Shown here: piece after piece, positions 27,888 through 36,881 of the stretch | Layout of the letters: each line of letters starts with the position of its first letter | How positions within the stretch are numbered: the stretch's first letter is position 1 | Assembly: GCA_028290465.1 (NCBI GenBank) | Contig: JAQGJU010000069.1 | Coordinates: forward strand, 1 to 52,607 | DNA: 52,607 nucleotides | From: Xanthobacteraceae bacterium | GTDB taxonomy: Bacteria > Pseudomonadota > Alphaproteobacteria > Rhizobiales > Xanthobacteraceae | Direction: 5' to 3' | Program-made: the position numbers and the translations under genes | The notes under the pieces: generated by a model | Database searches by the model: none | The model's input: the letters and a program-made list of their open reading frames with translations, nothing else | Told to the model about the DNA's origin: nothing

Positions 27888-28468
27888 GGCCCCCTCATCA
27901 GTCCGCACTGGCGGCGGATTGAAAAATATAATGAACGCCGTGCCGTGAGAACACAAGCGACTCCATGACGGAGCGATGCGCTTCTCATGACGGTGAGCTT
28001 CTCATGACACAGCTCAGACACATGACACAGGTCATGAACACGGATGCGCGACACGTTGCATTCCAAACCGCGCATGTGAGTCACATAACGACGACGGCGG
28101 ATGAAAGTTTCCATACGCATCGATCTTCGAATTGGTTCACTCGGAATTCTCGTAATGTGCATCTGCAACCGGCACGGTCCCGCGCGGCGCGAAACTTAAA
28201 ACGGTTGTGCGAACCCGGATGGGGGACCAAAAAGCCGGTCGGCCCCGGCGCCTTCCGTTACCGCTCAAAAAAGGCAATTCGCAGCGACCCGGATAGCCTT
28301 TTGCGTGTTACGGTAATGTTAATGTGGACTTTATATTTTCCTTTTGTATCTCAGGAACCTGGTACCGAACGAATTTCCGCTGGACGGACTATCAATGCGC
28401 CTGGCGAACGGCGGTCCGTTCGCCCATACGCACACGTTAGATGTCGTCGTGTTGGAGGATGTCGTGGG
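27888..28468. promoter_or_regulatory. Divergent 580-base gap with a cluster of CATGAC repeats
   Basis: CATGAC begins at 27964, 27986, 28003 and 28021, with a related TCATGA at 28032, so spacings are 22, 17, 18 and 11-12 bases. TCATGA is itself palindromic. The gap lies between the minus-strand gene ending its 5' side at 27887 and the plus-strand gene at 28469, so it should hold promoters for both. The remainder is AT-richer near 28310-28350. An open frame crosses the gap in phase with the downstream gene but its translation looks random. I see no RNA gene. Confidence 0.4.
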
Positions 28469-29029
28469 ATGAAATCGCTTCGACGAGCCCGCATCGTGAT
28501 CGTTGCAGGAGAGGTCGGCGGCCGGGCGTTGCAGTCGATGCTGCAGCGCGTCGAACTACCGCAAGTCACCGTTGTCGAGTGTGCCGAGGAGGCGCGCCGC
28601 ATGTGCGACGCCGGCGGCGCCGATGCCTGCGTGGTCTCGGTCCGCAACTATCTGCTGGAAGAACCGGCCAAGGTGACGGCCGAAACCGCGGCTCCGGCGG
28701 CGCCTTCGGTGCTGCTGGCCGACATCGTCACGGCGGATGTCACGCGCACCGCGCGGCGTTCCGGTTACGCGTCGGCGGTGCCGGTGAGCGTCACCCCACG
28801 CCTGCTGTACCGCCTGATAGGCGCCGCGATGCAGAAGGCGCGACGCGGCCCGGCCGTGTTGCGGGTTCGGGGAGCGCCGAGTGCGGCACCAGCCCGCCGG
28901 ACCTCGCCCAAGCCCTCCGTCGATCGGGCGGCCGTCTCGTCGTGGACCGATGGGCAGATCGATCTTGCCAAATACGGTCCCTGGACCGCCTCGGCCATCG
29001 ATCTCGGCAAGATCAAGCTGTCTTCCTGA
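28469..29029 (+). CDS. Receiver-like protein of unknown function
   Basis: This 186-residue protein's first 120 residues have the alternating strand-helix pattern of a degenerate response-regulator receiver (RARIVIVAGEVGGRALQSMLQRVELPQVTVVECAEEARRM). The acidic pocket and the phospho-acceptor Asp are not evident. A linker rich in Ala, Pro and Arg leads to a C-terminal WTDGQIDLAKYGPWTASAIDLGKIKLSS. Start at 28469 is chosen on protein quality; GGAGGATG lies upstream at rather long spacing. Receiver resemblance is an inference from pattern. Confidence 0.5.
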   Translation: MKSLRRARIVIVAGEVGGRALQSMLQRVELPQVTVVECAEEARRMCDAGGADACVVSVRNYLLEEPAKVTAETAAPAAPSVLLADIVTADVTRTARRSGYASAVPVSVTPRLLYRLIGAAMQKARRGPAVLRVRGAPSAAPARRTSPKPSVDRAAVSSWTDGQIDLAKYGPWTASAIDLGKIKLSS

Positions 29030-29169
29030 CCGGCTGACGATCGATGGTCAGCGCCGCGGCGGTCTGAAGCGTCTTCGCGTCGGTCTATCGCCCTCGAATC
29101 TCGTATATTAGGGTCCGGTCCGGGTCGCGCCGTCTTGTGCACGCCCGCGACGAAGCGAAGGGACACCTG

Positions 29170-30744
29170 ATGGCGGGACTGGACACCGACGGCACCATCT
29201 TCGTCGGCAAGGGCATCAAGGCTGAATCGCTGACTTTGGCGCTGGCGAACCGGCACGGCCTGGTGACGGGCGCGACCGGCACCGGCAAGACCGTCACCCT
29301 GCAGGTGCTGGCCGAAGGCTTTTCGCGGGCCGGCGTCCCGGTCTTCGCCGCCGACATCAAGGGCGACCTGTCCGGAATTTCGATGCCGGGCGAGGCCAAG
29401 GAGGCCTTCGTCAAGCGCGCCAAGGAGATGGGCTTCGATTACGAGGTCGACGATTTTCCGGCGGCGTTCTTCGACGTATTCGGCGAGCAGGGCCATCCGG
29501 TCCGGGCCACCGTCGCCGAAATGGGGCCGCTGCTGCTGACGCGGCTGATGGATCTCAACGACACCCAGGAGGGCGTGCTCAATATCGTGTTCCGGGTCGC
29601 CGACGATCAGGGACTGGCCCTGCTGGATCTGAAGGATCTGCGCGCCATGCTGGTATTCGTGGCCGAGAACGCCACGACATTGAAGACGCAGTACGGCAAT
29701 GTCTCGGCCGCCTCTGTCGGGGCGATCCAGCGTCAATTGTTGGTGCTGGAAAATCAGGGCGCCAAGGAATTCTTCGGCGAGCCGGCCTTCAACATCAAAG
29801 ACCTGATGCGCACCGATCGCGACGGGCGCGGTTTCGTCAATATCCTGGCAGCCGACAAGCTGATGGCGAACCCGCGATTGTACGCCACCTTTCTGCTGTG
29901 GCTGCTGTCGGAACTATTCGAGGAATTGCCGGAGGCCGGCGATCTCGACAAACCGAAGCTGGTGTTCTTCTTCGACGAGGCTCATCTGCTGTTTACCGAT
30001 GCGCCCAAAGCGCTGCTCGATAAGATCGAACAGGTAGTGCGGCTGATCCGGTCCAAAGGCGTCGGCGTCTATTTCGTCACCCAGAACCCGCTCGATGTGC
30101 CCGACAAGGTGCTGGCGCAGCTCGGCAACCGGGTGCAGCACGCGTTGCGCGCCTTTACGCCGCGCGACCAGAAGGCCGTACGGGCCGCCGCCGAGACCTT
30201 CCGGGCCAATCCGAAGCTCGACACCGCGACGGTGATTACCGAACTCGGCAAGGGCGAGGCGCTGGTGTCGTTCCTGGAAGGCAACGGCACGCCCTCGATG
30301 GTCGAGCGCTGCATGATCCGGCCGCCTTCGGCGAGGCTCGGTACGGTGACGCCGGAAGAGCGGCAGGCGCTGATCGCCAAAAGCACGCTGCGCGGCAAAT
30401 ATGAAGAAACGCTCGACCCGGAATCGGCGTTCGAGATGCTGCAGAAGCGTGTGCAGGATCCGGCCGCGCCCGGCGGCACCGCGCAGGGCGCTCCGGTGGA
30501 GAATTCCGGCGGCATTCTGGGCAATATCGGTGGCATGCTGGGCGGCCTGTTCGGCACCAACCGGGCGCGCGGCCAACGGCTGTCGACCACGCAGGTGATC
30601 GCCCGCGAAGTGACGCGCTCGGTGACCAACAAGGTGGCTGGGCAGATCGCGGCCGATCTCGGCAAGTCGGTGGCCGGCTCGATCGGCGGTTCGGTCGGCC
30701 GCGCCCTCATTCGCGGCGCGCTCGGCGGCATTCTGCGGCGGTAG
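29170..30744 (+). CDS. HerA-like ATPase (DUF853)
   Basis: This 524-residue protein has a Walker A GATGTGKT at 34-41, a Walker [14 protein letters not shown] at about 265-277, and [45 protein letters not shown], characteristic of the DUF853 branch of HerA/FtsK-type P-loop ATPases. The bacterial members have no established role. The C-terminal 60 residues are glycine-rich ([16 protein letters not shown], then [27 protein letters not shown]), which could be membrane-associating. The ATG at 29170 follows AAGGGACA. Confidence 0.85.
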   Translation: MAGLDTDGTIFVGKGIKAESLTLALANRHGLVTGATGTGKTVTLQVLAEGFSRAGVPVFAADIKGDLSGISMPGEAKEAFVKRAKEMGFDYEVDDFPAAFFDVFGEQGHPVRATVAEMGPLLLTRLMDLNDTQEGVLNIVFRVADDQGLALLDLKDLRAMLVFVAENATTLKTQYGNVSAASVGAIQRQLLVLENQGAKEFFGEPAFNIKDLMRTDRDGRGFVNILAADKLMANPRLYATFLLWLLSELFEELPEAGDLDKPKLVFFFDEAHLLFTDAPKALLDKIEQVVRLIRSKGVGVYFVTQNPLDVPDKVLAQLGNRVQHALRAFTPRDQKAVRAAAETFRANPKLDTATVITELGKGEALVSFLEGNGTPSMVERCMIRPPSARLGTVTPEERQALIAKSTLRGKYEETLDPESAFEMLQKRVQDPAAPGGTAQGAPVENSGGILGNIGGMLGGLFGTNRARGQRLSTTQVIAREVTRSVTNKVAGQIAADLGKSVAGSIGGSVGRALIRGALGGILRR

Positions 30745-30795
30745 AGCATGATCCCGAAAAGTGGGAACCGGTTTTCGGATAAGATCATGCTCAAA
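30743..30795. repeat. 45-bp palindromic repeat (family A), copy 4
   Basis: AGAGCATGATCCCG ... AAGATCATGCTC, with one base change (GGATAAG) from copy 1. It begins at the TAG stop codon of the HerA-like gene and fills the gap to the M20 peptidase gene. Confidence 0.85.
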
Positions 30796-30839
30796 TAAAA
30801 CGCTTGGCTTCACGATCACAACGAACAAGGGCGTATCGC

Positions 30840-32237
30840 ATGACCCCCTCGCAAGCCTTGCCGGCGGTGCTCGACCGCATCGATGCCGAACTCGACAACA
30901 GCCTGGAGCGGCTGTTCGAGTTCCTGCGCATCGAGTCGATCTCGACCGATCCAGCCTATGCGGGCCAGTGCAAGGCCGCCGCCGAGTACATCGCCAAGGA
31001 TCTGGCCAGCATCGGTTTTGCGCCGCAGCTGCGGCCGACCGGCGGTCATCCGGTCGTCATCGCGACCGGCGGCGAGAAGAAAAACGGCGCGCCGCATGTG
31101 CTGTTCTACGGCCACTACGACGTGCAGCCGGTCGATCCGCTCGATCAGTGGGAGACGCCGCCGTTCAGCCCGCGCATGGCGACACTGCCGGACGGCCGCA
31201 AGATCATCGTGGCGCGTGGCGCCTGCGACGACAAAGGCCAGGTGATGACCTTCGTCGAGGCGTGCCGCGCCTTCAAGGCGGTGACCGGTTCTCTGCCGCT
31301 ACCGATCACCATGATGATCGAGGGCGAGGAGGAATGCGGCTCCGAGCATCTGTTCGGCTTCGTCAAGGACAATGCCGAGGAGTTTAAGCTCGATCTCGCG
31401 CTGGTGTGCGACACCGGCATGTGGAACGGCGAGACGCCGTCCGTCACCACCTCGTTACGCGGCCTCGTCTACGAGGAAGTGCGCCTGCGTGCCGCCGACC
31501 GCGACCTGCATTCCGGTCTGTTCGGTGGCGCCGCCGCCAATCCGATTCGGGTGCTGGCCAGGATCATGGCCGACATGCATGACGACAATGGCCGCATCAC
31601 CATTCCGGGCTTCTATGACGGCGTTGCCGAACTACCGGCCGACATCAAGGCCGATCTTGCCGGGCTTGGTCTGACGGCCGAACAGTTCCTCGGTCAGGTC
31701 GGGCTGAAGCTCCCGGCCGGCGAGAAGGACCGGTTGGTGATCGAGCAGACCACCACGCGCCCGACCGCCGAGTTCAACGGCATCTTCGGTGGCTATACCG
31801 GGGAGGGCGCCAAGACCGTGATCCCGGGCGAGGCGATGGTGAAGGTCTCGTTCCGTCTGGTAGGCGACCAGGATCCGAACAAGATCCGGGACGCCTTCCA
31901 CGCCTTTGTGCGTGCCCGCGTGCCGGCCGACTGTTCGGTGTCGTTCAAGAGCTACGGGAATGCGCCGGCGCTGCAATTGCCGTTCGACAATCCGTCGCTC
32001 GGCAAGGCGCGCACCGCGCTGGCCGAGGAGTGGGGCAAGAAGGCCGTGACGGTCGGCGCCGGCGGCTCAATACCCATCGTGGGCGATTTCAAGCGCGTGC
32101 TGAACATGGACACCATCATGGTCGGCTTCGCGCTGGACGACGACCGGGTGCATTCGCCGAACGAGAAGTTCGACCTCAAGTCGTTCCACAAGGGCACGCG
32201 CTCCTGGGCCCGCATCCTGGCGGCGCTGGCGGAATAG
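30840..32237 (+). CDS. M20-family metallopeptidase (dipeptidase)
   Basis: This 465-residue protein has the M20 zinc site: His92 and Asp94 in LFYGHYDVQP, Asp130 in ARGACDDKG, then the catalytic glutamates in MIEGEEECGSEH, and a further LVCDTGMWN. A dimerisation domain spans about 205-325. The AGGSIPIVGDFK segment near the end carries the family's C-terminal pattern. The enzyme likely hydrolyses dipeptides or N-acyl amino acids in the cytosol; the specificity is not clear. The start at 30840 (MTPSQALP) gives the family N-terminus. Confidence 0.88.
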   Translation: MTPSQALPAVLDRIDAELDNSLERLFEFLRIESISTDPAYAGQCKAAAEYIAKDLASIGFAPQLRPTGGHPVVIATGGEKKNGAPHVLFYGHYDVQPVDPLDQWETPPFSPRMATLPDGRKIIVARGACDDKGQVMTFVEACRAFKAVTGSLPLPITMMIEGEEECGSEHLFGFVKDNAEEFKLDLALVCDTGMWNGETPSVTTSLRGLVYEEVRLRAADRDLHSGLFGGAAANPIRVLARIMADMHDDNGRITIPGFYDGVAELPADIKADLAGLGLTAEQFLGQVGLKLPAGEKDRLVIEQTTTRPTAEFNGIFGGYTGEGAKTVIPGEAMVKVSFRLVGDQDPNKIRDAFHAFVRARVPADCSVSFKSYGNAPALQLPFDNPSLGKARTALAEEWGKKAVTVGAGGSIPIVGDFKRVLNMDTIMVGFALDDDRVHSPNEKFDLKSFHKGTRSWARILAALAE

Positions 32238-32400
32238 CGTTCGCGCTTATCGTACAGAAGATGACGGGCGAATTGCCCGTCGGGGTACCGTTCGGAACCA
32301 ATTCCCCCTGAAGTCCGTTGCTCCCTAGACCGCGCCGGTTGGCGCGGCTTTAGCCGTGCATATTTCTCAGGCAGCGCCGTCGGCGGCGAACGGGGCATCG

Positions 32401-34530
32401 ATGAAACCATTGACCAGGCGGGTACGCGAAGGCCTGCCGCATCCGCGCGGCGCCACCTTCGACCGGCAGGGCACTAATTTTTCGCTGTTCTCGGCGAACG
32501 CCACCAAGGTCGAGGTCTGCCTGTTCGACAAGGCCGGCAAGAAAGAGACGCGCATCGAGCTGCCGGAATACACCGACGAGATCTGGCACGGTTATCTGCC
32601 GGATGTCGGGCCGGGCACGTATTACGGCTATCGGGTTCACGGTCCTTACGCACCCGAGGAAGGCCATCGCTTCAATCACAACAAGCTGCTGCTCGACCCC
32701 TATGCGCGCGCCCATGCCGGCGCGCTGAAGTGGGACCCGGCTTGCTTCGGCTACACCATCGGGGCGGAGGACGAGGATCTGTCGTTCGACGAACGCGACA
32801 GCGCGCCATTCATGCCGAAATGCGTGGTGGTCGATCCGAACTTCGACTGGAAGGGCGAGCCGAACCGGCGCGCCGTGCCGTGGGACCGCACGGTTTTCTA
32901 TGAAACCCATGTGCGCGGCTACACCAAGCTGCATCCGAAAGTGCCGGAGAAGCTGCGCGGCACCTATGCGGGCCTCGCCACCAAGGATGTGATCGACTAC
33001 GTCAAATCGCTCGGCGTCACGTCGATCGAGCTGCTGCCGATCCACACCTTCATCAATGATAGCCATCTGTTGGAAAAAGGCCTGACCAATTACTGGGGCT
33101 ATAACAGCATCGGGTTTTTCTCGCCGGATCCGCGCTACGCGGCCGATGTGCCCAACAGCCTTCGCGAATTCAAGGAAATGGTGGCGCGTTTCCACGACGC
33201 CGGGATCGAGGTGATCCTGGACGTCGTCTACAACCATACGGCCGAGGGTAACGAACGCGGCGCCACGATGTCGTTCAAGGGCATCGACAACGCGTCGTAC
33301 TACCGGCTGCTGCCCGATCAGAAGCGGTTCTACATCAACGATACCGGCACCGGGAACACGCTCAATCTCGATCATCCGCGGGTGATGCAGATGGTCACCG
33401 ATAGTTTGCGCTATTGGGCGACCGAGATGCATGTCGACGGCTTCCGCTTCGACCTCGGCACGATCCTCGCGCGCGATCCGCACGGCTTCGACAGCGAGAG
33501 CGGCTTCCTCAAGGCCTGCGGCCAGGACCCGGTGCTCGGCGCCACCAAGCTGATCGCCGAGCCATGGGATTGCGGGCCCGGCGGTTATCAGGTCGGCGGA
33601 TTCCCGCCCGGCTGGGCCGAATGGAACGACAAATTCCGCGACACCGCGCGCGACTTCTGGAAGGGCGAGGGTTCGGCGGCGGCGCTGGCGCCGCGGCTGT
33701 CGGCATCGGGCGACATGTTCAACCGTCGCGGCCGCAAGCCGTGGGCGTCGGTGAATTTCATCACCGCGCATGACGGTTTCACGCTCAACGATCTCGTCAC
33801 CTACAACGAAAAGCACAACGCAGCGAACGGCGAGGACAACAAGGACGGCTCGTCCGACAATCGCTCGTGGAATTGCGGCGTCGAGGGTCCTACCGAGGAT
33901 ATCGAGATCAACCGGCTGCGCGAGCGGCAGATGCGCAACATGCTGGCGACGCTGCTGCTGTCGCAGGGCACGCCGATGCTGCTGGCCGGTGACGAATTCG
34001 CCCGTACCCAGCAGGGCAACAACAACGCCTATTGCCAGGACAACGACATCAGTTGGGTGAACTGGGACATCAAGGACAAGGGCGCCAAGCTGACCGAATT
34101 TGTGCGCCAGCTTACCAAGATTCGCCAGACCTATCCGATCCTGCACCGCAGCCGGTTCCTGACCGGCGCCTTTAACGAAGAACTCGGTGCCAAGGACGTC
34201 ACCTGGATCAACGCCAACGGCTCCGAGATGCAGGAAGGCGATTGGGAAGACGAAAACACCCGCTGCTTCGGCATGCAGATGGACGGCCGCGCGCAAGCCA
34301 CCGGCATCCGGCAGCGCGGCTCGGACGCGACGCTATTGCTGGTGCTGAACGCGCATCACGACGTGGTGCGGTTCACTTTGCCGGAATGCTCCGGCTGCGA
34401 AGGCTGGACGCTCCTGGTCGACACCAATCTGGACGACGCGGGCGATGCGTATTTCAAGGTCGGCCACGTCTATGACGTGACCGCGCGTTCGCTGCTGTTG
34501 CTGGCGATGAAACCGGCTAAGGAAGCGTAA
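32401..34530 (+). CDS. glgX: Glycogen debranching enzyme (isoamylase type)
   Basis: This 709-residue GH13 protein removes alpha-1,6 branches from phosphorylase-limited glycogen. The N-terminal CBM48 domain starts LPHPRGATFDRQGTNFSLFSANATKVEVCLFD. GH13 regions: VVYNHTAEG, DGFRFDLG with the nucleophile Asp near 345, IAEPWDCG with the acid Glu, and ITAHDGF. The segment NNNAYCQDNDISWVNW is typical of GlgX. I prefer the ATG at 32401 over a GTG at 32356. No other glycogen genes lie next to it. Confidence 0.93.
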   Translation: MKPLTRRVREGLPHPRGATFDRQGTNFSLFSANATKVEVCLFDKAGKKETRIELPEYTDEIWHGYLPDVGPGTYYGYRVHGPYAPEEGHRFNHNKLLLDPYARAHAGALKWDPACFGYTIGAEDEDLSFDERDSAPFMPKCVVVDPNFDWKGEPNRRAVPWDRTVFYETHVRGYTKLHPKVPEKLRGTYAGLATKDVIDYVKSLGVTSIELLPIHTFINDSHLLEKGLTNYWGYNSIGFFSPDPRYAADVPNSLREFKEMVARFHDAGIEVILDVVYNHTAEGNERGATMSFKGIDNASYYRLLPDQKRFYINDTGTGNTLNLDHPRVMQMVTDSLRYWATEMHVDGFRFDLGTILARDPHGFDSESGFLKACGQDPVLGATKLIAEPWDCGPGGYQVGGFPPGWAEWNDKFRDTARDFWKGEGSAAALAPRLSASGDMFNRRGRKPWASVNFITAHDGFTLNDLVTYNEKHNAANGEDNKDGSSDNRSWNCGVEGPTEDIEINRLRERQMRNMLATLLLSQGTPMLLAGDEFARTQQGNNNAYCQDNDISWVNWDIKDKGAKLTEFVRQLTKIRQTYPILHRSRFLTGAFNEELGAKDVTWINANGSEMQEGDWEDENTRCFGMQMDGRAQATGIRQRGSDATLLLVLNAHHDVVRFTLPECSGCEGWTLLVDTNLDDAGDAYFKVGHVYDVTARSLLLLAMKPAKEA

Positions 34531-34532
34531 GG

Positions 34533-35105
34533 TCAGGCAAACGCCCGGTCGGCCATCCGCGCGGTATGGTCGCGCAGATCCGCCGGCCAGGCCGCAATCA
34601 ATTCCGCGAACCGTTTCGGATCGTTGGCGAACAGCGCGCGCGTGGCTTCCTCGAAGTCTGGAAGATTGCCGGCCATCGCCGACGTGAACCGATAGACAGC
34701 TTCTTGTGCCTCACGCACGCTGTCGCGGCCTTCGTTGCTGCGGCGCGCGTCCTCGACCAGTTTGCGCAGCGCCACGGAAGCGCCGCCGGGCTGACTCGCG
34801 AGCCATTCCCAATGCCGGGGCAGCAGCGTCACTTCGCGGGCGACCACGCCCAGCTTCGGCCGCCCGGGCGCGCGAGGCGGCGGGACCGGCGTTCGGTGGG
34901 CGAGGCGGTGTAAAACGTCGTCGACCGAGCCGCGAAGGTCCAGTTCGACAGGATGACCGGTGGCGTCGTCAAAGGCCAGCACCGGAGCCGTTTCGCCCCG
35001 GTCCGTGAACGCCTTCGCACTCAAGGTGACCTGCGCAAGATCGCCGGTGGCGATGCGCTGCGATCCGGCAAACGCCGTGCACGAGGCGGGCAAAGCTTCT
35101 TCCAT
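34533..35105 (-). CDS. DUF2239 family protein
   Basis: This 190-residue protein matches DUF2239: an N-terminal domain with FAFD-type strands (VLAFDDATGHPVELDLRGSVDDVL), GRPKLGVVAREVTLLPRHWEWLASQPGGASVALRKLVEDAR in the middle, and a helical C-terminus (NDPKRFAELIAAWPADLRDHTARMADRAF). The function is unknown. GGGGA lies nine bases before the ATG. The paired motifs just upstream suggest dedicated control. Confidence 0.85.
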   Translation of the reverse strand: MEEALPASCTAFAGSQRIATGDLAQVTLSAKAFTDRGETAPVLAFDDATGHPVELDLRGSVDDVLHRLAHRTPVPPPRAPGRPKLGVVAREVTLLPRHWEWLASQPGGASVALRKLVEDARRSNEGRDSVREAQEAVYRFTSAMAGNLPDFEEATRALFANDPKRFAELIAAWPADLRDHTARMADRAFA

Positions 35106-35142
35106 GAGTCAAAATCCCCAAAACGCTGAGGACGCGTAATAT

Positions 35143-35181
35143 ACCCGGGTAAAATCCAAGTCAATATCGTCCGGGTAAAAT
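35143..35181 (-). promoter_or_regulatory. Candidate operator: paired CCGGGTAAAAT motifs
   Basis: CCGGGTAAAAT occurs at 35146-35156 and again at 35171-35181, 25 bases apart. The first copy is part of the palindrome TACCCGGGTA. They lie 38-76 bases before the DUF2239 start codon, in the AT-rich gap after the haloacid dehalogenase gene, a natural place for repressor or activator sites. No cognate regulator gene is adjacent. Confidence 0.45.
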
Positions 35182-35840
35182 TATGCCAAGCCAGCCAACC
35201 CGTTCAGATCGGGCATCACCACGCCGGGCGCAGAATCCGGATATTCGTCGGGCAGGTCGGTGCGGTTGACCCATACGGTGCGGAATCCGAACGATGCCGC
35301 GCCCATCACGTCCCAGCGGTTCGACGACACGAACATCACATCGCCGGGCACGCAGGAAAAGCGCGCGGTCACCAGTTCATAGACTTCGGGGCGCGGCTTG
35401 TATGCGCGGAGCACATCCACAGAAAGCACCGCATCCAGAAGCACGCCGAGATTGGCGCCTTCGACCGCGGCCGCCAGCATGGTCGGCGTGCCGTTCGACA
35501 GGATCGCGGTCGGATGGCCGCGCGCCTTTAATTCCTGCAGCATCTGCCGCGCGTCCGGAAACGCATCGAGCGCGAAATAAGCTGCGAGCAATGGCGCGCG
35601 TAGCGCACGGTCGACCGCAGGCACGGCCGAAAATGCAAAGTCGAGCGCGCGTTCAGTCAAGGTCCAGAAGCTCACATAGTATCCGGCCAGCGTCAGCGTC
35701 CAGGTGTATTCGAGCTGCTTGGCCCGCCAGATCGCCGAGAAGCGATCGGCATCCGGCCCGGCCGTGTCGCGATGGCGGTCGATGGCCGCATGCACGTCGA
35801 ACAGGGTGCCATAGGCATCGAAGACGAAAATCGGGCGCAT
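35181..35840 (-). CDS. L-2-haloacid dehalogenase (HAD type II)
   Basis: This 219-residue enzyme has the haloacid dehalogenase set: nucleophile Asp8 in FVFDAYGTLFDVHAA, LSNG near 117, the lysine in YKPRPEVYEL near 150, and SSNRWDVMGAASFGF. The cap domain contains YTWTLTLAGYYVSFWTLTERAL. It hydrolyses (S)-2-haloacids to (R)-2-hydroxyacids. The start at 35840 follows the family N-terminus; the longer upstream frame is antisense to the divergent aminotransferase. The physiological substrate is uncertain. Confidence 0.88.
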   Translation of the reverse strand: MRPIFVFDAYGTLFDVHAAIDRHRDTAGPDADRFSAIWRAKQLEYTWTLTLAGYYVSFWTLTERALDFAFSAVPAVDRALRAPLLAAYFALDAFPDARQMLQELKARGHPTAILSNGTPTMLAAAVEGANLGVLLDAVLSVDVLRAYKPRPEVYELVTARFSCVPGDVMFVSSNRWDVMGAASFGFRTVWVNRTDLPDEYPDSAPGVVMPDLNGLAGLA

Positions 35841-35925
35841 GCGGTGGCTCCGGAGATCAAGGGTCACCCATGGTGACAAACCCGGCCCGGAAGGGCAAAG
35901 AGAAACCCAAAATCGGGAGGACGCG

Positions 35926-36795
35926 ATGATCATCGGAGCCAAGGACGCGTGGTCCCAAACCTGGACCTTCCTGGATGGCGATTGGCACGAGGGCAATATT
36001 CCCTTGATGGGCGCGCGGACCCATGCGGCCTGGCTCGGTTCCTCGGTGTTCGACGGCGCCCGCACCTTCGAGGGCGTAACGCCCGATCTCGAAGCCCACA
36101 GCGCGCGGGTCAACGCCTCGGCCAAAACCCTGGGGCTCGATCCGGTGGTGTCGGCCGAAACTTGGGTCGGTCTCGCAAAGGACGGCATCAAGCGTTTCGA
36201 CAAGGATGCGGGCATCTATATCCGGCCGATGTATTGGGCCGAGCATAACGGGCCGTTGCTGGTCGCGGCCGATCCGGCGTCGACGCGCTGGTGCCTGACG
36301 CTCTATGAGGCGCCGATGCGCAAGGCCGACGGTTTCTCGGTCACGTTGTCGCCGTTCCGGCGACCGACATACGAATGCATGCCGGTCGATGCCAAGGCCG
36401 GGTGCCTGTACCCGAACAACGCGCGGGCGCTGGTGGAAGCCAAATCGCGCGGCTTCGACAATGCGGTGGTGTGCGACCTTCTCGGCAATGTCGCCGAACT
36501 GGCCAGCGCCAACCTGTTCATGGGCAAGGACGGCGTGGTGTTCACGCCGGCGCCGAACGGCACGTTCCTCAACGGCATCACACGTCAGCGCGTCATCGGG
36601 CTGCTGCGCCAGGACGGTGTCGAAGTGGTCGAGAAGACCATGCAGTACAAGGATTTCGAGACGGCCGACGAGATATTCTCGACCGGCAATTATTCCAAAG
36701 TGATGCCGATCAACCGCATCGATCAGCGCGCGCTGCAGCCGGGTCCGCTCGGCCGCAGGGCGCGGGAGCTATATTGGGCGTTCGCGCACGCATGA
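35926..36795 (+). CDS. Branched-chain amino acid aminotransferase-like (fold class IV)
   Basis: This 289-residue PLP enzyme has the class IV fold IV signature. The likely Schiff-base lysine is Lys157 in DAKAGCLYPNNARALVEAKSRGFD, followed by LGNVAELASANLF and LNGITRQRVIGLL. It probably transaminates Leu, Ile, Val or related amino acids with 2-oxoglutarate. A D-amino-acid or aromatic specificity cannot be excluded. The start is supported by GGGAGGA. Its TGA stop is supplied by the repeat that follows. Confidence 0.85.
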   Translation: MIIGAKDAWSQTWTFLDGDWHEGNIPLMGARTHAAWLGSSVFDGARTFEGVTPDLEAHSARVNASAKTLGLDPVVSAETWVGLAKDGIKRFDKDAGIYIRPMYWAEHNGPLLVAADPASTRWCLTLYEAPMRKADGFSVTLSPFRRPTYECMPVDAKAGCLYPNNARALVEAKSRGFDNAVVCDLLGNVAELASANLFMGKDGVVFTPAPNGTFLNGITRQRVIGLLRQDGVEVVEKTMQYKDFETADEIFSTGNYSKVMPINRIDQRALQPGPLGRRARELYWAFAHA

Positions 36796-36834
36796 TCCCG
36801 AAAAGTGGGAACCGGTTTTCGGAAAAGATCATGC
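36789..36834. repeat. 45-bp palindromic repeat (family A), copy 5
   Basis: GCATGATCCCGAAAAG ... AAAAGATCATGC. The ends extend to CGCATGATC/GATCATGCG. The last sense codon and TGA stop of the aminotransferase gene (GCA TGA) are part of its left end. Confidence 0.85.
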
Positions 36835-36881
36835 GTCATAGAAAGAAAGCGAGAGACGTCCGTTCAACCTGATTAGGGCAC

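Noticed and set aside
27965-28468. An N-terminal extension of the receiver-like gene across the whole divergent gap.
   Set aside because: The translation is unlike a protein segment, includes the CATGAC repeat cluster, and lacks a ribosome site at its start.
32350-34296. A 648-codon minus-strand open frame opposite glgX.
   Set aside because: Same shadow effect; glgX motifs on the plus strand are unmistakable.
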